Assembly (NCBI GenBank): GCA_052298855.1
Contig: DAVZXP010000008.1
Location: 1 to 64,000 of the forward strand
Direction of reading: 5' to 3'
DNA: 64,000 nt
Source: Fimenecus sp052298855
Lineage (GTDB): Bacteria; Bacillota; Clostridia; Oscillospirales; Acutalibacteraceae
Of this stretch, positions 17,065-26,700 are shown one piece after another. The notes under the pieces were generated by a model. It was not told the DNA's origin. It was given only the letters and a program-made list of their open reading frames with translations, and did no database searches. Position numbers and translations under genes: made by a program. Numbering within the stretch: the stretch's first letter is position 1; each line of letters starts with the position of its first letter.

Positions 17065-19794
17065 TTACTCGTCCTTGCCGCAGCAATGCTTATATTTTTT
17101 ACCGCTTCCACATGGGCAGGGATCGTTTCTGCCTATCTTCTTTTCCTTTTTAACGGGGCGTTTCTTTTCGCTTCCGTCGGTAGCACCGCTTGTACCCGTA
17201 ATCTTTGCCTGCTCCTCACGCTTTACTTCCTCGTTTGTACGAAGAATAACCGTAAGAATACCCGTTACAGTACCCTCGCAGATAGCCGCACTCATCTCGT
17301 CGAACATATCAAAGCTCTCAAGTCTGAACGCAACAACGGGATCCTGCTGACCGTAAGAACGAAGATAAATTCCGCCCTTCAAGTCCTCCATCTCGTCAAT
17401 GTGATCCATCCATCTGCGATCAACGTTTGCAAGAAGAATCTTTCTTTCAAGCTCTGACATAATTTCAGCGCCGTATTTCTCCTTACGCTCGTCAAATTTC
17501 TTATGAGCGCAATCAAGGAACAGCTTTTTGAAGTCATCTGCGGTGCTGAGGCCTGTTTCGTCTTTACCGTCAAGCACCCACGCAAGCTTTGTGAGCATTC
17601 CCTGAACGTTCCACTCCTCTTTCGGCAATGCCGACGGGCAGTAGAAGTCAACCTGCTGATTGAAATAGTCGTCAATCATCTTGGTAATTGTAGCGTCAAG
17701 GTCAACACCGTCAAGAATTTGATTTCTCTGACCGTAAATAACCTCTCTCTGCTTGTTCATAACATCGTCGAAGTTAAGAACCTGACGTCTTGCGGCAAAG
17801 TTGTTGCCCTCAACCTTCTTTTGAGCACCCTCGATAAGATTTGTAAGCATCTTGGTTTCAAGCGGCATATCGTCATCAACATTAAACGTGTCAAGAATCA
17901 TATAAAATCTGTCGCCTGCAAAGAGTCTTAAAAGCTCATCCTCAGCCGAAAGATAGAAACGACTCTTACCGGGGTCGCCCTGACGACCTGCACGACCTCT
18001 CAACTGGTTATCAATACGACGTGATTCGTGTCTTTCCGTGCCGATAATATAAAGACCGCCTGCCTCACGAACCTTTTTAGCCTCTTCGGAAATTTCTTCC
18101 TTATGCTTCTGCTCAAGTTCGTGGAAAACCCGTCTCGCCTCGATAATATCCTCATTATCCGTTTCTGCATAGCCCGTTGCCTCTGCGATAAGCTCCTCTG
18201 TGAAACCTTTTTTACGCATTTCGGACTTCGCCATAAACTCGGGGTTACCGCCGAGGATAATATCTGTGCCTCGTCCTGCCATATTTGTAGCGATTGTAAC
18301 TGCGCCGTACTTACCTGCCTGAGCGACGATTTCAGCCTCTTTGTCGTGATACTTCGCATTGAGGACTTCGTGCTTTATACCTCTCTTTTTAAGAGCCTTT
18401 GAAAGCAATTCGCTCTTTTCAATGTTTACTGTACCTACAAGCACGGGCTGACCCTTTGCATTAGCTTCAAGGATTTGCTCAATTATCGCATTGAACTTTG
18501 CCTGCTCCGTCTTATAAAGCAAGTCATTCTGATCGTCTCTTATCATCGGCTTATTGGTCGGAATTGCGATAACATCAAGTCCGTAAATCTCTTGGAACTC
18601 AGTGCTCTCGGTCATTGCCGTACCTGTCATACCCGAAAGCTTGTCATAAAGGCGGAAATAATTCTGGAATGTGATTGTAGCAAGAGTTTTCGACTCCCTC
18701 TCAACCTTAACGCCTTCTTTTGCTTCGATAGCCTGATGAAGTCCGTCGGAATAGCGTCTGCCGAGCATAATTCTGCCTGTAAACTCATCAACGATAAGAA
18801 CTTCGCCGTCTTTGACAACATAATCCACATCACGCTTCATAACGCCGTGTGCACGGATAGCCTGATCGATATGGTGCTGAATGGTGATATTCTCAGCATC
18901 CATAAGGTTTTCAAGGTTAAAGAAGCGTTCTGCCTTTTCGATACCGTTCTTTGTAAGAGTTGCGCTCTTTGCCTTTTCGTCAACAACATAGTCGCCGTCT
19001 GCATTTGCAAGCTCTTCCTCTGCGTTCATCTTTGTATCAAGCTCTTTAACGGTAATCTTACGAAGAGTTTTAACAAAGTTGTCTGCTATTTTATAAAGGT
19101 CGGTTGACTTATCGCCTGCGCCCGAAATGATAAGCGGAGTTCTCGCCTCATCGATAAGAATCGAGTCAACCTCATCGACAATCGCAAAATTGTGACCACG
19201 CTGAACTCTCTGCTCTGCGTAAATAACCATATTGTCACGAAGATAGTCAAAGCCCATCTCGTTGTTTGTGCCGTAGGTTATGTCGGCATTGTAAGCCTCA
19301 CGTCTCTGCTCGTTGTCAAGTTCGTGAACAATAAGGCCTACGGAAAGTCCCAAAAATCTGAAAACCTTTCCCATCCATTCGGAGTCACGGCGTGCAAGGT
19401 AATCGTTTACGGTTACAATGTGAACGCCTTTTCCTGAAAGTGCATTAAGATAAGCCGGAAGTGTTGCGACAAGAGTTTTACCTTCACCTGTTTTCATCTC
19501 GGCAATTCTGCCTTGATGAAGGATAATTCCGCCGATTATCTGCACGGGGAAATGCTTCATATTAAGTACACGCCATGAAGCCTCACGGCAGGTAGCAAAT
19601 GCTTCGGGCAAAATATCGTCAAGCGTTTCACCGTCTGCAAGTCTTTTTTTGAACTCATCAGTCTTTGCCTTGAGTTGCTCGTCTGAAAGACGGCTGTATT
19701 CTTCCTCGTAAGCGAGGACTTTTTTTTGTATTGGCATTACTCTTTTTACTTCTTTTGAAGAGTAGTCGCCGAAGATCTTTTTAAGTAAGGACAT
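17065..19794 (-). CDS. secA: Preprotein translocase ATPase SecA
   Basis: The 909-residue motor that pushes unfolded preproteins through SecYEG at the membrane. Walker A reads MKTGEGKT near residues 100-107. DEVDSILIDEA carries Walker B, and the preprotein cross-linking and helical scaffold domains follow. The C-terminus ends in a zinc-binding SEC-C motif with CPCGSGKKYKHCCG, preceded by a basic linker. Length and motifs are those of a full housekeeping SecA; no accessory SecA2 is seen. The gene stands alone between a repeat island and the ftsH terminator. Confidence 0.97.
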   Translation of the reverse strand: MSLLKKIFGDYSSKEVKRVMPIQKKVLAYEEEYSRLSDEQLKAKTDEFKKRLADGETLDDILPEAFATCREASWRVLNMKHFPVQIIGGIILHQGRIAEMKTGEGKTLVATLPAYLNALSGKGVHIVTVNDYLARRDSEWMGKVFRFLGLSVGLIVHELDNEQRREAYNADITYGTNNEMGFDYLRDNMVIYAEQRVQRGHNFAIVDEVDSILIDEARTPLIISGAGDKSTDLYKIADNFVKTLRKITVKELDTKMNAEEELANADGDYVVDEKAKSATLTKNGIEKAERFFNLENLMDAENITIQHHIDQAIRAHGVMKRDVDYVVKDGEVLIVDEFTGRIMLGRRYSDGLHQAIEAKEGVKVERESKTLATITFQNYFRLYDKLSGMTGTAMTESTEFQEIYGLDVIAIPTNKPMIRDDQNDLLYKTEQAKFNAIIEQILEANAKGQPVLVGTVNIEKSELLSKALKKRGIKHEVLNAKYHDKEAEIVAQAGKYGAVTIATNMAGRGTDIILGGNPEFMAKSEMRKKGFTEELIAEATGYAETDNEDIIEARRVFHELEQKHKEEISEEAKKVREAGGLYIIGTERHESRRIDNQLRGRAGRQGDPGKSRFYLSAEDELLRLFAGDRFYMILDTFNVDDDMPLETKMLTNLIEGAQKKVEGNNFAARRQVLNFDDVMNKQREVIYGQRNQILDGVDLDATITKMIDDYFNQQVDFYCPSALPKEEWNVQGMLTKLAWVLDGKDETGLSTADDFKKLFLDCAHKKFDERKEKYGAEIMSELERKILLANVDRRWMDHIDEMEDLKGGIYLRSYGQQDPVVAFRLESFDMFDEMSAAICEGTVTGILTVILRTNEEVKREEQAKITGTSGATDGSEKKRPVKKEKKIGRNDPCPCGSGKKYKHCCGKDE

Positions 19795-19873
19795 AGTCTT
19801 TTCCTTTCGCTACATAATTATACAGATATATTATATAACATAAATACTTGTAAATCTACTGTTTTTTGTAAAA

Positions 19874-19912
19874 AACAGGCTGTAAAAATACAAGTTTTTA
19901 CAGCCTGTTAAT
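19874..19912 (-). terminator. ftsH terminator
   Basis: A 15-bp perfect stem (AACAGGCTGTAAAAA) with a short loop, followed by a T run on the minus strand. It separates the hpt-ftsH group from secA. Confidence 0.9.
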
Positions 19913-21928
19913 TTATTTTTCGGTATTTTCGCCGTCAACGGCTTCCGAAGCTTCATTATTTTCGGAAGTTTCGGGTACAACTGCCTCGTCTGACTTTGCT
20001 TCCGATTCGGTTTTTGCATCTGAATCCATTTCAGCATCGGTCTTTTTCTCTTCCTTGTCCTCATCAGCAAACAAAGGCTCAAGCTCTTCGCCGTTCATAA
20101 TGCGCTTAAACTCATCGCCCGTAAGCTTTTCACGCTTAACAAGTTCGAGTGCCACAGCGTGGAGCTTATCGATATGCTCGGTGAGAATATCCTCGGTCTG
20201 CTTGTAAGCGTTGAGAATAATCTTTTCAACCTCGTCGTCAATCTGCGAAGCAACCGCCTCTGAATAGTTCCTCATATGGTTATAGTCTTTGCCGAGGAAT
20301 ACCTCGTCATTGTTCTGACCGAAAGCGATAGGTCCAAGCTTTTCACTCATACCGTATCTTGTAACCATTTTTCTTGCCTGCTCCGACGCTCTTTCAATAT
20401 CGTTCGAAGCACCTGTTGAAATGTCATTGAATATAATCTTTTCCGCAACACGACCGCCGAGAAGTCCGACAATATCATCAAGCATTTTCGATTTCATAAG
20501 GTGCATTTCATCGTGTTCAGGCTGATACATAGTAAATCCGCCTGCCATACCTCTCGGTACGATTGAAATGTGGGTAACAGGATCCTCGTGCTCAAGATAG
20601 AATGAAGTAACCGCATGACCTGCCTCATGATAAGCAGTGATTTTTTTATCCTTTTCGGAAATTTTATGAGATTTCTTCTCCGTACCGACAACAACCTTCA
20701 TTGTCGCCTCTTCAATTTCCTTCATTGTGATTGCTTTTAGCTTTCTTCTTGCCGCAAGCAAAGCCGCTTCGTTAAGAAGATTTTCAAGATCGGCACCCGT
20801 AAAACCTACTGTCGCACCTGCGATATTGCGAAGATTGACATCAGGTCCGAGCGGTTTATGTCTTGCGTGAACCTTGAGGATTTCCTCTCTGCCCTTTAAG
20901 TCGGGATAATTTACCGTAACCTGTCTGTCAAATCTGCCCGGTCTTAAAAGAGCCGGGTCAAGAATATCAGGACGGTTAGTAGCGGCAATTACAATAACAC
21001 CCTCGTTAGGTCCGAAGCCGTCCATTTCAACAAGCAACTGGTTAAGAGTCTGCTCTCTCTCGTCATGTCCGCCGCCCATTCCTGCGCCTCTGTGTCTGCC
21101 GACTGCGTCAATCTCATCAATAAAGATAATTGACGGTGCATTTTTCTTTGCCTCTGCAAAAAGGTCTCTGACACGGGAAGCACCGACGCCGACATACATC
21201 TCAACGAAATCAGAGCCTGAAATTGAGAAGAACGGAGCGCCTGCCTCGCCTGCTACCGCACGGGCGAGCAAAGTTTTACCTGTACCGGGAGGTCCCACCA
21301 AAAGCACACCCTTGGGTATTCTTGCACCGAGAGCGCTAAAGTCCTTGGGAGCTTTAAGGAATTCAACAATTTCCTCAAGTTCTTCCTTTTCTTCGTCCGC
21401 ACCTGCAACATCCGCAAAGGTAGTCTTATTCTTATCGTCGTTTTTCTTATATCTTGCCTTGCCGAATGACATAGCCCTGTTATTTTCACTCTGAACGCTC
21501 TGGTTCATTCGCTTAAACATAAAGAGCATTACGCCTGCAAGCAAAAGTATCATAACAACCGTCGGTAAAAGGCTTACCCACCAAGAGTTTGCCGTACCCG
21601 AAGCATAATCCATTTTAATTTGGCTGTCGGGATTTTCTTTGTTGTACTCGACTACGTCGTCGTGAATATCATCGACAAAAAGGCTGACATTCGGAACGGT
21701 ATATCTGTAAACAGTTTCATCGTCCTTTAATTTGTATTCGAGCGCACCGCTTGACAAATTGAGCTTGTATTCCGTAACCGCATGGGTTTCAAACATATTG
21801 ACAACCTCATAGTACTCGGTTTTCTTCTTGCTCTGCGGTCCGACCGCCGAGTAAGTAGCAATTACAAGCACAAGTGCCAGCGGAATTATAATATACGGAA
21901 TTATCGCTTTCCAGTTCGTTTTTTTCAA
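19913..21928 (-). CDS. ftsH: ATP-dependent zinc metalloprotease FtsH
   Basis: A membrane-anchored AAA+ protease that degrades damaged and short-lived membrane and cytosolic proteins. The 671 residues comprise TM1 (8-28), an extracytoplasmic domain, and TM2 (116-138). The AAA module has Walker A GPPGTGKT at 212-219. The zinc site HEAGH is at 434-438. An unusually acidic, low-complexity C-terminal tail of about 50 residues (Asp/Glu/Ser/Ala) ends the protein. Translation starts at a TTG codon preceded by GGAGAG. It follows hpt and tilS, the conserved Firmicutes order tilS-hpt-ftsH. Confidence 0.96.
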   Translation of the reverse strand: MKKTNWKAIIPYIIIPLALVLVIATYSAVGPQSKKKTEYYEVVNMFETHAVTEYKLNLSSGALEYKLKDDETVYRYTVPNVSLFVDDIHDDVVEYNKENPDSQIKMDYASGTANSWWVSLLPTVVMILLLAGVMLFMFKRMNQSVQSENNRAMSFGKARYKKNDDKNKTTFADVAGADEEKEELEEIVEFLKAPKDFSALGARIPKGVLLVGPPGTGKTLLARAVAGEAGAPFFSISGSDFVEMYVGVGASRVRDLFAEAKKNAPSIIFIDEIDAVGRHRGAGMGGGHDEREQTLNQLLVEMDGFGPNEGVIVIAATNRPDILDPALLRPGRFDRQVTVNYPDLKGREEILKVHARHKPLGPDVNLRNIAGATVGFTGADLENLLNEAALLAARRKLKAITMKEIEEATMKVVVGTEKKSHKISEKDKKITAYHEAGHAVTSFYLEHEDPVTHISIVPRGMAGGFTMYQPEHDEMHLMKSKMLDDIVGLLGGRVAEKIIFNDISTGASNDIERASEQARKMVTRYGMSEKLGPIAFGQNNDEVFLGKDYNHMRNYSEAVASQIDDEVEKIILNAYKQTEDILTEHIDKLHAVALELVKREKLTGDEFKRIMNGEELEPLFADEDKEEKKTDAEMDSDAKTESEAKSDEAVVPETSENNEASEAVDGENTEK

Positions 21929-21943
21929 TGGATTTTCTCTCCT

Positions 21944-22507
21944 TTAATTGTTCTCATAAACGCTGGGTTTGAGAATACCTACATAAGGTAAATTTCTGTA
22001 TTTTTCCGCATAGTCAAGACCGTAGCCTACAACAAATGCGTCGGGAATTGTAGCACCCGAATAATCGGCTTTAAGGTCAACGGCTCTTCTCTCGGGTTTG
22101 TCGAGAAGAGTGCAAATCTTAATGCTCGACGGATTTCTTCTTGAAAGAATATCTATAAGATAATGAAGCGTTTTGCCGCTGTCAAGAATATCCTCGACAA
22201 TAAGCAAATCGGAGCCCTCGATAACGTTTGTATCAAGGTCCTTTATAATTTTAACAACACCCGATGACGAGGTTGAATTGCCGTAGCTTGATACCGACAT
22301 AAAATCGATACAGCACGGAAGCTTGATTTCTCTCATAAGGTCGCCCATAAACACAACCGAACCTTTAAGAACGCTAACCAAAAGAAGCTTTTTCCCCTGA
22401 TAATCCTCTGTTATACGCTCACCGAGATTTTTAACGATTTCCTTTAACTGCTCCTGCGAAAGAAGCACCTGTTCAATATCATTCTCCATAATGTTTTTGT
22501 TATCCAT
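21944..22507 (-). CDS. hpt: Hypoxanthine phosphoribosyltransferase
   Basis: A 187-residue purine salvage enzyme that converts hypoxanthine or guanine plus PRPP to IMP or GMP. The PRPP-binding motif is VEDILDSGKTL near residues 100-110. The N-terminal LKGSVVFMGDLMREI segment and the C-terminal base-binding DAFVVGYGLDY fit the family. It lies between tilS and ftsH, with 7 and 15 bp gaps, in the usual Firmicutes operon. A GGGGT Shine-Dalgarno site precedes the ATG. Confidence 0.95.
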   Translation of the reverse strand: MDNKNIMENDIEQVLLSQEQLKEIVKNLGERITEDYQGKKLLLVSVLKGSVVFMGDLMREIKLPCCIDFMSVSSYGNSTSSSGVVKIIKDLDTNVIEGSDLLIVEDILDSGKTLHYLIDILSRRNPSSIKICTLLDKPERRAVDLKADYSGATIPDAFVVGYGLDYAEKYRNLPYVGILKPSVYENN

Positions 22508-22514
22508 TTTACCC

Positions 22515-23852
22515 CTACTCCTGACTTATGTTTAATTTTATTGCTTTTTTAGTGTCCGCACCTATGCGGAATTTTTTATTTGTTCCGTACCCACGAAGCC
22601 ACACAACCTCTCCGTCGCTGTCAAGAATAATCATCTTGTTTCTGATCTCGGGCAGAATTTTGTCCTCATTAAAAAGTTTTTTGATGGTTTTTGTAACTCT
22701 GCGCTTTGAAAAAGTGAACTTATCCCCGTCTTTTCTGCTGCGTAAAATCAACGTATTGGATATTTTATCACAATCAATGAGATTATCCAACATATCTTTA
22801 TTAAGATTTTGTAAATCTTTTGTGTCGTACTCCTCAATATTTATTTCACAAAACGGTAAATTTACTTTTTTGTCGTCAAGTGAAAAATCGACCGAAAACC
22901 GCTCTGCCTGTTCAGGTTTTTTGAAAATTTTCCCGTCTCTGCTGACAATTTCCGTTGCCGAAGCCGTGACAAGAGTTTTTCCGCTTCCGACAAACGGCAA
23001 AAAAGCGTCTATATGCTTTGCCTCAACATCTCCATGCGACAATTCGCTTAAAAATTTTCCTGCAATGCGTTTTTTCAGAAAAATATCCAAAGCCGAAAAT
23101 TCAGTTTCATAAAGCACCGAGTCTTTAACGCACAGAGCATATTTTGCATTCTCAATGCTCTCCAAAAATGCCTCTTGTTCCCTCATTCTCGAAGCAAACC
23201 CCGAAAGTGCACCGACGGCATTTTGATTTATCTCGCACAAGGTCGGCAACACCTTAATTCTTATCTTGTTGCGTGAATACTCGCATTCAAGATTGGTGCT
23301 ATCCGTAACATATTGAAGATTGTTTTCTTCGCAATACTTTTCAATACTTTCTCTGTCTGTTTCAATAAGCGGCCTTATAATGTTATCCCTCACGGGAGGA
23401 ATACCGCAAGCTCCTTTTGAGCCTGTGCCACGCACAAGGTTTAACAAAAGCGTTTCCGCATTGTCATTAAGGTTGTGTGCCGTTGCAATTCTGCCTCTTT
23501 CCCCTGCAAGAGAACGGAAAAAATCGTACCTTACAATTCGTCCGCACTCTTCCTCGCCTATTCCCTGCTGTTTTGAAAGTGTGGGAATATCGGCGTGTAG
23601 AATTTCAAGCGAAACATTTAAGCTCTCGCAAAGCCTTTTGCAGCTTTCTTCATCTCTCTGCGCCTCCGCACCCCGTATGCCGTGATTTATATGTGCGGCG
23701 ACAAGGGAAAATCCGTATTCGGCTTTAAGAGAATTAAGCACACTTAAAAGACAAACAGAGTCTGCTCCTCCCGAAAGTCCGACAACAATCCTGTCGCAAT
23801 TTTCAAGCATATTGTACTTTTTGATTACCGAAAGCACATCTTCCTTATTCAT
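22515..23852 (-). CDS. tilS: tRNA(Ile)-lysidine synthase
   Basis: An ATP-dependent enzyme that adds lysine to C34 of the minor tRNA-Ile so that it reads AUA codons. The PP-loop motif SGGADS is at residues 27-32, with the usual N-type domain to about 210 and substrate-binding and C-terminal TilS domains to residue 445. The segment with IRIKVLP is conserved in the family. The first codons overlap the dnaB end by 8 bp, so the two genes are coupled. Confidence 0.94.
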   Translation of the reverse strand: MNKEDVLSVIKKYNMLENCDRIVVGLSGGADSVCLLSVLNSLKAEYGFSLVAAHINHGIRGAEAQRDEESCKRLCESLNVSLEILHADIPTLSKQQGIGEEECGRIVRYDFFRSLAGERGRIATAHNLNDNAETLLLNLVRGTGSKGACGIPPVRDNIIRPLIETDRESIEKYCEENNLQYVTDSTNLECEYSRNKIRIKVLPTLCEINQNAVGALSGFASRMREQEAFLESIENAKYALCVKDSVLYETEFSALDIFLKKRIAGKFLSELSHGDVEAKHIDAFLPFVGSGKTLVTASATEIVSRDGKIFKKPEQAERFSVDFSLDDKKVNLPFCEINIEEYDTKDLQNLNKDMLDNLIDCDKISNTLILRSRKDGDKFTFSKRRVTKTIKKLFNEDKILPEIRNKMIILDSDGEVVWLRGYGTNKKFRIGADTKKAIKLNISQE

Positions 23853-25221
23853 TCCTTACAGTCTCCAAAGATGAGAATAAAGTAAATTCCTTCGTCCAGT
23901 TAAGGTCAACGTCGCCCGTTGAGCCGTGTCTGTTTTTAACAACAAGTACCTGCGCCTTGTTATCCATTGCGGCATTCAGCTCAGCCGCCTTATCGTCGTC
24001 CTTACCGTCGCTCTCATAGTAGCCCTCACGGTAAAGCATAAGAATAATATCTGCGTCCTGCTCGATAGAACCCGATTCACGCAAGTCCGACATCTGCGGG
24101 CGGTGAGCCTTACCTCTTGCGTCGGTAGAACGGTTAAGCTGTGAACAGGTTACAACCGGAATGTGCAAATCCTTTGCCATAAGTTTGAGATTTCTTGTGA
24201 TTTCCGAAACCTCCTGAACACGGCTGTCTGTCTTTTTAGTACCCGACATAAGCTGAAGGTAGTCGATAATTATACAGTCGACATCCTTCATTCGTCTTAC
24301 TCTTGATTTCATCTCATTTACGGTAATGGTCGAGGTATCGTCAAAATACAGCTCTGCGTCATTGAGCGCATAAGCCGCTTCGCCTATTCTGTTCCATTCC
24401 TCGGGCGAAATTTCGCCTGTTCTGAACTTGCTCGACTCAACTCTCGCCTCGGTCGCAAGTATTCTCTGTGCAAGCTGTTCCTTTGACATTTCCAAAGAAA
24501 AGAAAACAACCTTTTTTCTGCCCGTTACAGCCATATTCCTTGCGACGTTGAGCGCAAAGCTCGTTTTACCCATAGCGGGACGGGCACCTATAAGAATAAG
24601 GTCGGATTTGTTAAAGCCTGTGGTGTATTTATCAAGCATACCGAAGCCCGTTGAAATACCGAGATATTTTTCCCTGTCGGGCGAGGTCTTTTTACGCAAG
24701 TCCTCATATACCTCGTTATAGATAATATCGCTTATCTTTGTAGGTCCGACAGTCGTTCTGCCCTGCCTTATATCGTAAATTTTCTGTTCTGCACTGTTGA
24801 GAATTTGGTCTGCCGAAGCCTCCGCCGCCGCAGCGTCATTTGCAATCTCCTTTGCGGTGTTCAAAAGCGTGCGAAGAACATATTTTTCCTTTACGATTTT
24901 CGCATAAGCGACAACGTTTGCCGTTGACGGTACAATCTGCGCCAACTGTGCAAGATAATTCTTACCGCCTGCGTCATCATAAATTCCCTTGCTTTTAAGC
25001 TCCTCCAAAACAAGAAGTGCGTCAAATTTCTGTCCTATCGCATCAAGATTTATGATAATCGAAAAAATCTCACGGTGCTGCGGAATATAGAAATGCTCCG
25101 GCTTCGTAATGTCCGCAATACTCAAAAGACAGTCGGGGTCCATAAGCAAACTGCCTAAAACCGCCTGCTCCGCCTCCAAGCTATACGGCTCGTTGTTTTG
25201 GTCAAATAAAATGTTATCCAT
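23845..25221 (-). CDS. dnaB: Replicative DNA helicase DnaB
   Basis: The hexameric 5'-3' helicase that unwinds the replication fork. The N-terminal DnaB domain begins at SLEAEQAVLGSLLMD, and a linker leads to the RecA-like ATPase with Walker A GARPAMGKT. The R-M-KD-DCIIIDYLQLM Walker B and the SQLNRS sensor segment follow. No intein interrupts it. Three closely spaced start codons exist; the ATG at 25221 is preferred because GGGTGG lies at suitable spacing, though 25224 or GTG 25230 are possible. It sits 17 bp past rplI, as in many Firmicutes. Confidence 0.95.
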   Translation of the reverse strand: MDNILFDQNNEPYSLEAEQAVLGSLLMDPDCLLSIADITKPEHFYIPQHREIFSIIINLDAIGQKFDALLVLEELKSKGIYDDAGGKNYLAQLAQIVPSTANVVAYAKIVKEKYVLRTLLNTAKEIANDAAAAEASADQILNSAEQKIYDIRQGRTTVGPTKISDIIYNEVYEDLRKKTSPDREKYLGISTGFGMLDKYTTGFNKSDLILIGARPAMGKTSFALNVARNMAVTGRKKVVFFSLEMSKEQLAQRILATEARVESSKFRTGEISPEEWNRIGEAAYALNDAELYFDDTSTITVNEMKSRVRRMKDVDCIIIDYLQLMSGTKKTDSRVQEVSEITRNLKLMAKDLHIPVVTCSQLNRSTDARGKAHRPQMSDLRESGSIEQDADIILMLYREGYYESDGKDDDKAAELNAAMDNKAQVLVVKNRHGSTGDVDLNWTKEFTLFSSLETVRNE

Positions 25222-25238
25222 CATTTCCACCCGTAAAA

Positions 25239-25679
25239 TTATTCGCCGACTTCCACGGAAATTTCAGCACTTATGTTCTGATAAAGCTTAACCTCTGCCG
25301 AATATGTTCCGAAGTTTTTAATATCAGCCATTGATATTTTTCTCTTATCAACATCAACGCCGAGCTGCTTTTTGATTTCTGTTGCAACATCTTTTGAGGT
25401 GATTGAACCGAAAAGCTTACCGTTTTGACCTGCTTTAGCTTTGAGTTTAACGGTCTTTGAATCAAGCTTTGCCTTTGCCTCGTTTGCGTTTGCGATTTCA
25501 ACTTCAAGCTTATGCTGTTTTGAAGCCTCGCTGTTTTTATATTCCGTCATTGCCTGAGCATTTGCTTCTACCGCAAGATTTTTCGGGAAAAGAAAATTTC
25601 TTGCGTAGCCGTCCGAAGCCTTGACTTTTTCACCTTTTTTGCCGAGTCCCTTGACATCAGCCTTCAAAATTACTTCCAT
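25239..25679 (-). CDS. rplI: 50S ribosomal protein L9
   Basis: A 146-residue ribosomal protein that binds 23S rRNA at the base of the L1 stalk. The N-terminal domain has the conserved DVKGLGKKGEKVKASDGYARNFL pattern (residues 9-31). A long helix separates it from the C-terminal domain. It lies between the DHH phosphodiesterase and dnaB, the standard Firmicutes context. Confidence 0.96.
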   Translation of the reverse strand: MEVILKADVKGLGKKGEKVKASDGYARNFLFPKNLAVEANAQAMTEYKNSEASKQHKLEVEIANANEAKAKLDSKTVKLKAKAGQNGKLFGSITSKDVATEIKKQLGVDVDKRKISMADIKNFGTYSAEVKLYQNISAEISVEVGE

Positions 25680-25693
25680 TGTTCTGCCTCCGT

Positions 25694-26698
25694 TTATTTA
25701 TTATTTGCGAAATATTCGTCTAATTTTCTTTCAAGCTCGAGCCTTACCTGTTCTATATCCGCACCCTCAAGCTGACACGCCGCCATTGTCATATGGCCGC
25801 CGCCCGAAAACGCTTCCATTATAAGTCGTACGTTTACCTCTCCGTTTGAGCGTGCCGAAATATTAACTGTATTATCGGTTTCAAACAGTACAAACGACGC
25901 CACAACATCACTTACCATTAAAAGCTCATCCGCCGCCTGTGAACAAATAATTCTTATGTTATCGCTTTTAACCTTTGCCACAGAAATTGCGCAATTTTCA
26001 TATTCATATGCCGCAACGACAATTTTGCCCTTGAGTTTTTTGTTCTTTAACGAGTTGTTGAAAAACTGCTTGACCGCCGCAATATCCGCACCCGAGGAGC
26101 GAAGATATGCCGCACATTCAAACGTCAGCGGAGTAGTTCTCAGCATAAAATCTCTTGTGTCGAGCATTATTCCCGAAAGCAAAGCATTCGCATAAACGGG
26201 AGTAAGGCTGATTTTTTCATTACAATAGATTAGCTGCGTTACCATCTCGCTTGCCGAAGAAGCACTTGAATCCTGATAAAAAACGTGAGCGCCCTCAACA
26301 CAGTCGCTTGATTTCTCGTGATGGTCTATAACAATTACGTCTCTTACGCTTTCGTAAATCTCACGGCTCTCAAAAAACGGTGCTCTGTGAGTATCGACAA
26401 TTATAAGCAAGGTATTCGATTTTATAAGCTTCTTGCCCTCTTCAACGCTGACAAGCTCGCCGCCCAAATCGTTCTTTTTAAGATGATTTACCAAAAGGGT
26501 CGCAAGGCTTGTTTTGACTGAAATGACAATCTTGGCGCTCTTATCGAGATCCTTGCAAAATTTCAACATTCCCACCGCAGCACCCAGAGAGTCACTGTCC
26601 GAATACTTGTGACCCATTATAAGCACATTTGAGGAATGGAGAATCGCCTTTTCAACCGCCGCACTTATGGGCTGTGCACGTTCGACATCGAAATTCAA
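25694..26698 (-). CDS. Stand-alone DHH-DHHA1 phosphodiesterase (GdpP C-terminal equivalent)
   Basis: A 334-residue protein that aligns with only the catalytic half of GdpP, the c-di-AMP phosphodiesterase normally encoded just before rplI. Metal ligands are visible as H30, D34 and D36 (GHKYSDSD), D102 and the DHH triad 125-127. The DHHA1 domain has GGGH at 299-302. The membrane helices, PAS-like domain and degenerate GGDEF domain of GdpP are absent. The start is a TTG at 26698 with GGAGG 7 bp upstream, inside the last codons of the RNase J gene, so there is no room for the missing part. c-di-AMP or pApA hydrolysis is likely; an NrnA-like nanoRNase role is possible. Confidence 0.88.
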   Translation of the reverse strand: MNFDVERAQPISAAVEKAILHSSNVLIMGHKYSDSDSLGAAVGMLKFCKDLDKSAKIVISVKTSLATLLVNHLKKNDLGGELVSVEEGKKLIKSNTLLIIVDTHRAPFFESREIYESVRDVIVIDHHEKSSDCVEGAHVFYQDSSASSASEMVTQLIYCNEKISLTPVYANALLSGIMLDTRDFMLRTTPLTFECAAYLRSSGADIAAVKQFFNNSLKNKKLKGKIVVAAYEYENCAISVAKVKSDNIRIICSQAADELLMVSDVVASFVLFETDNTVNISARSNGEVNVRLIMEAFSGGGHMTMAACQLEGADIEQVRLELERKLDEYFANNK

Positions 26699-26700
26699 GC

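Noticed and set aside
18475..19107. A 210-residue plus-strand frame inside secA
   Set aside because: It is a shadow of the SecA coding strand; composition and lack of signals argue against a gene.
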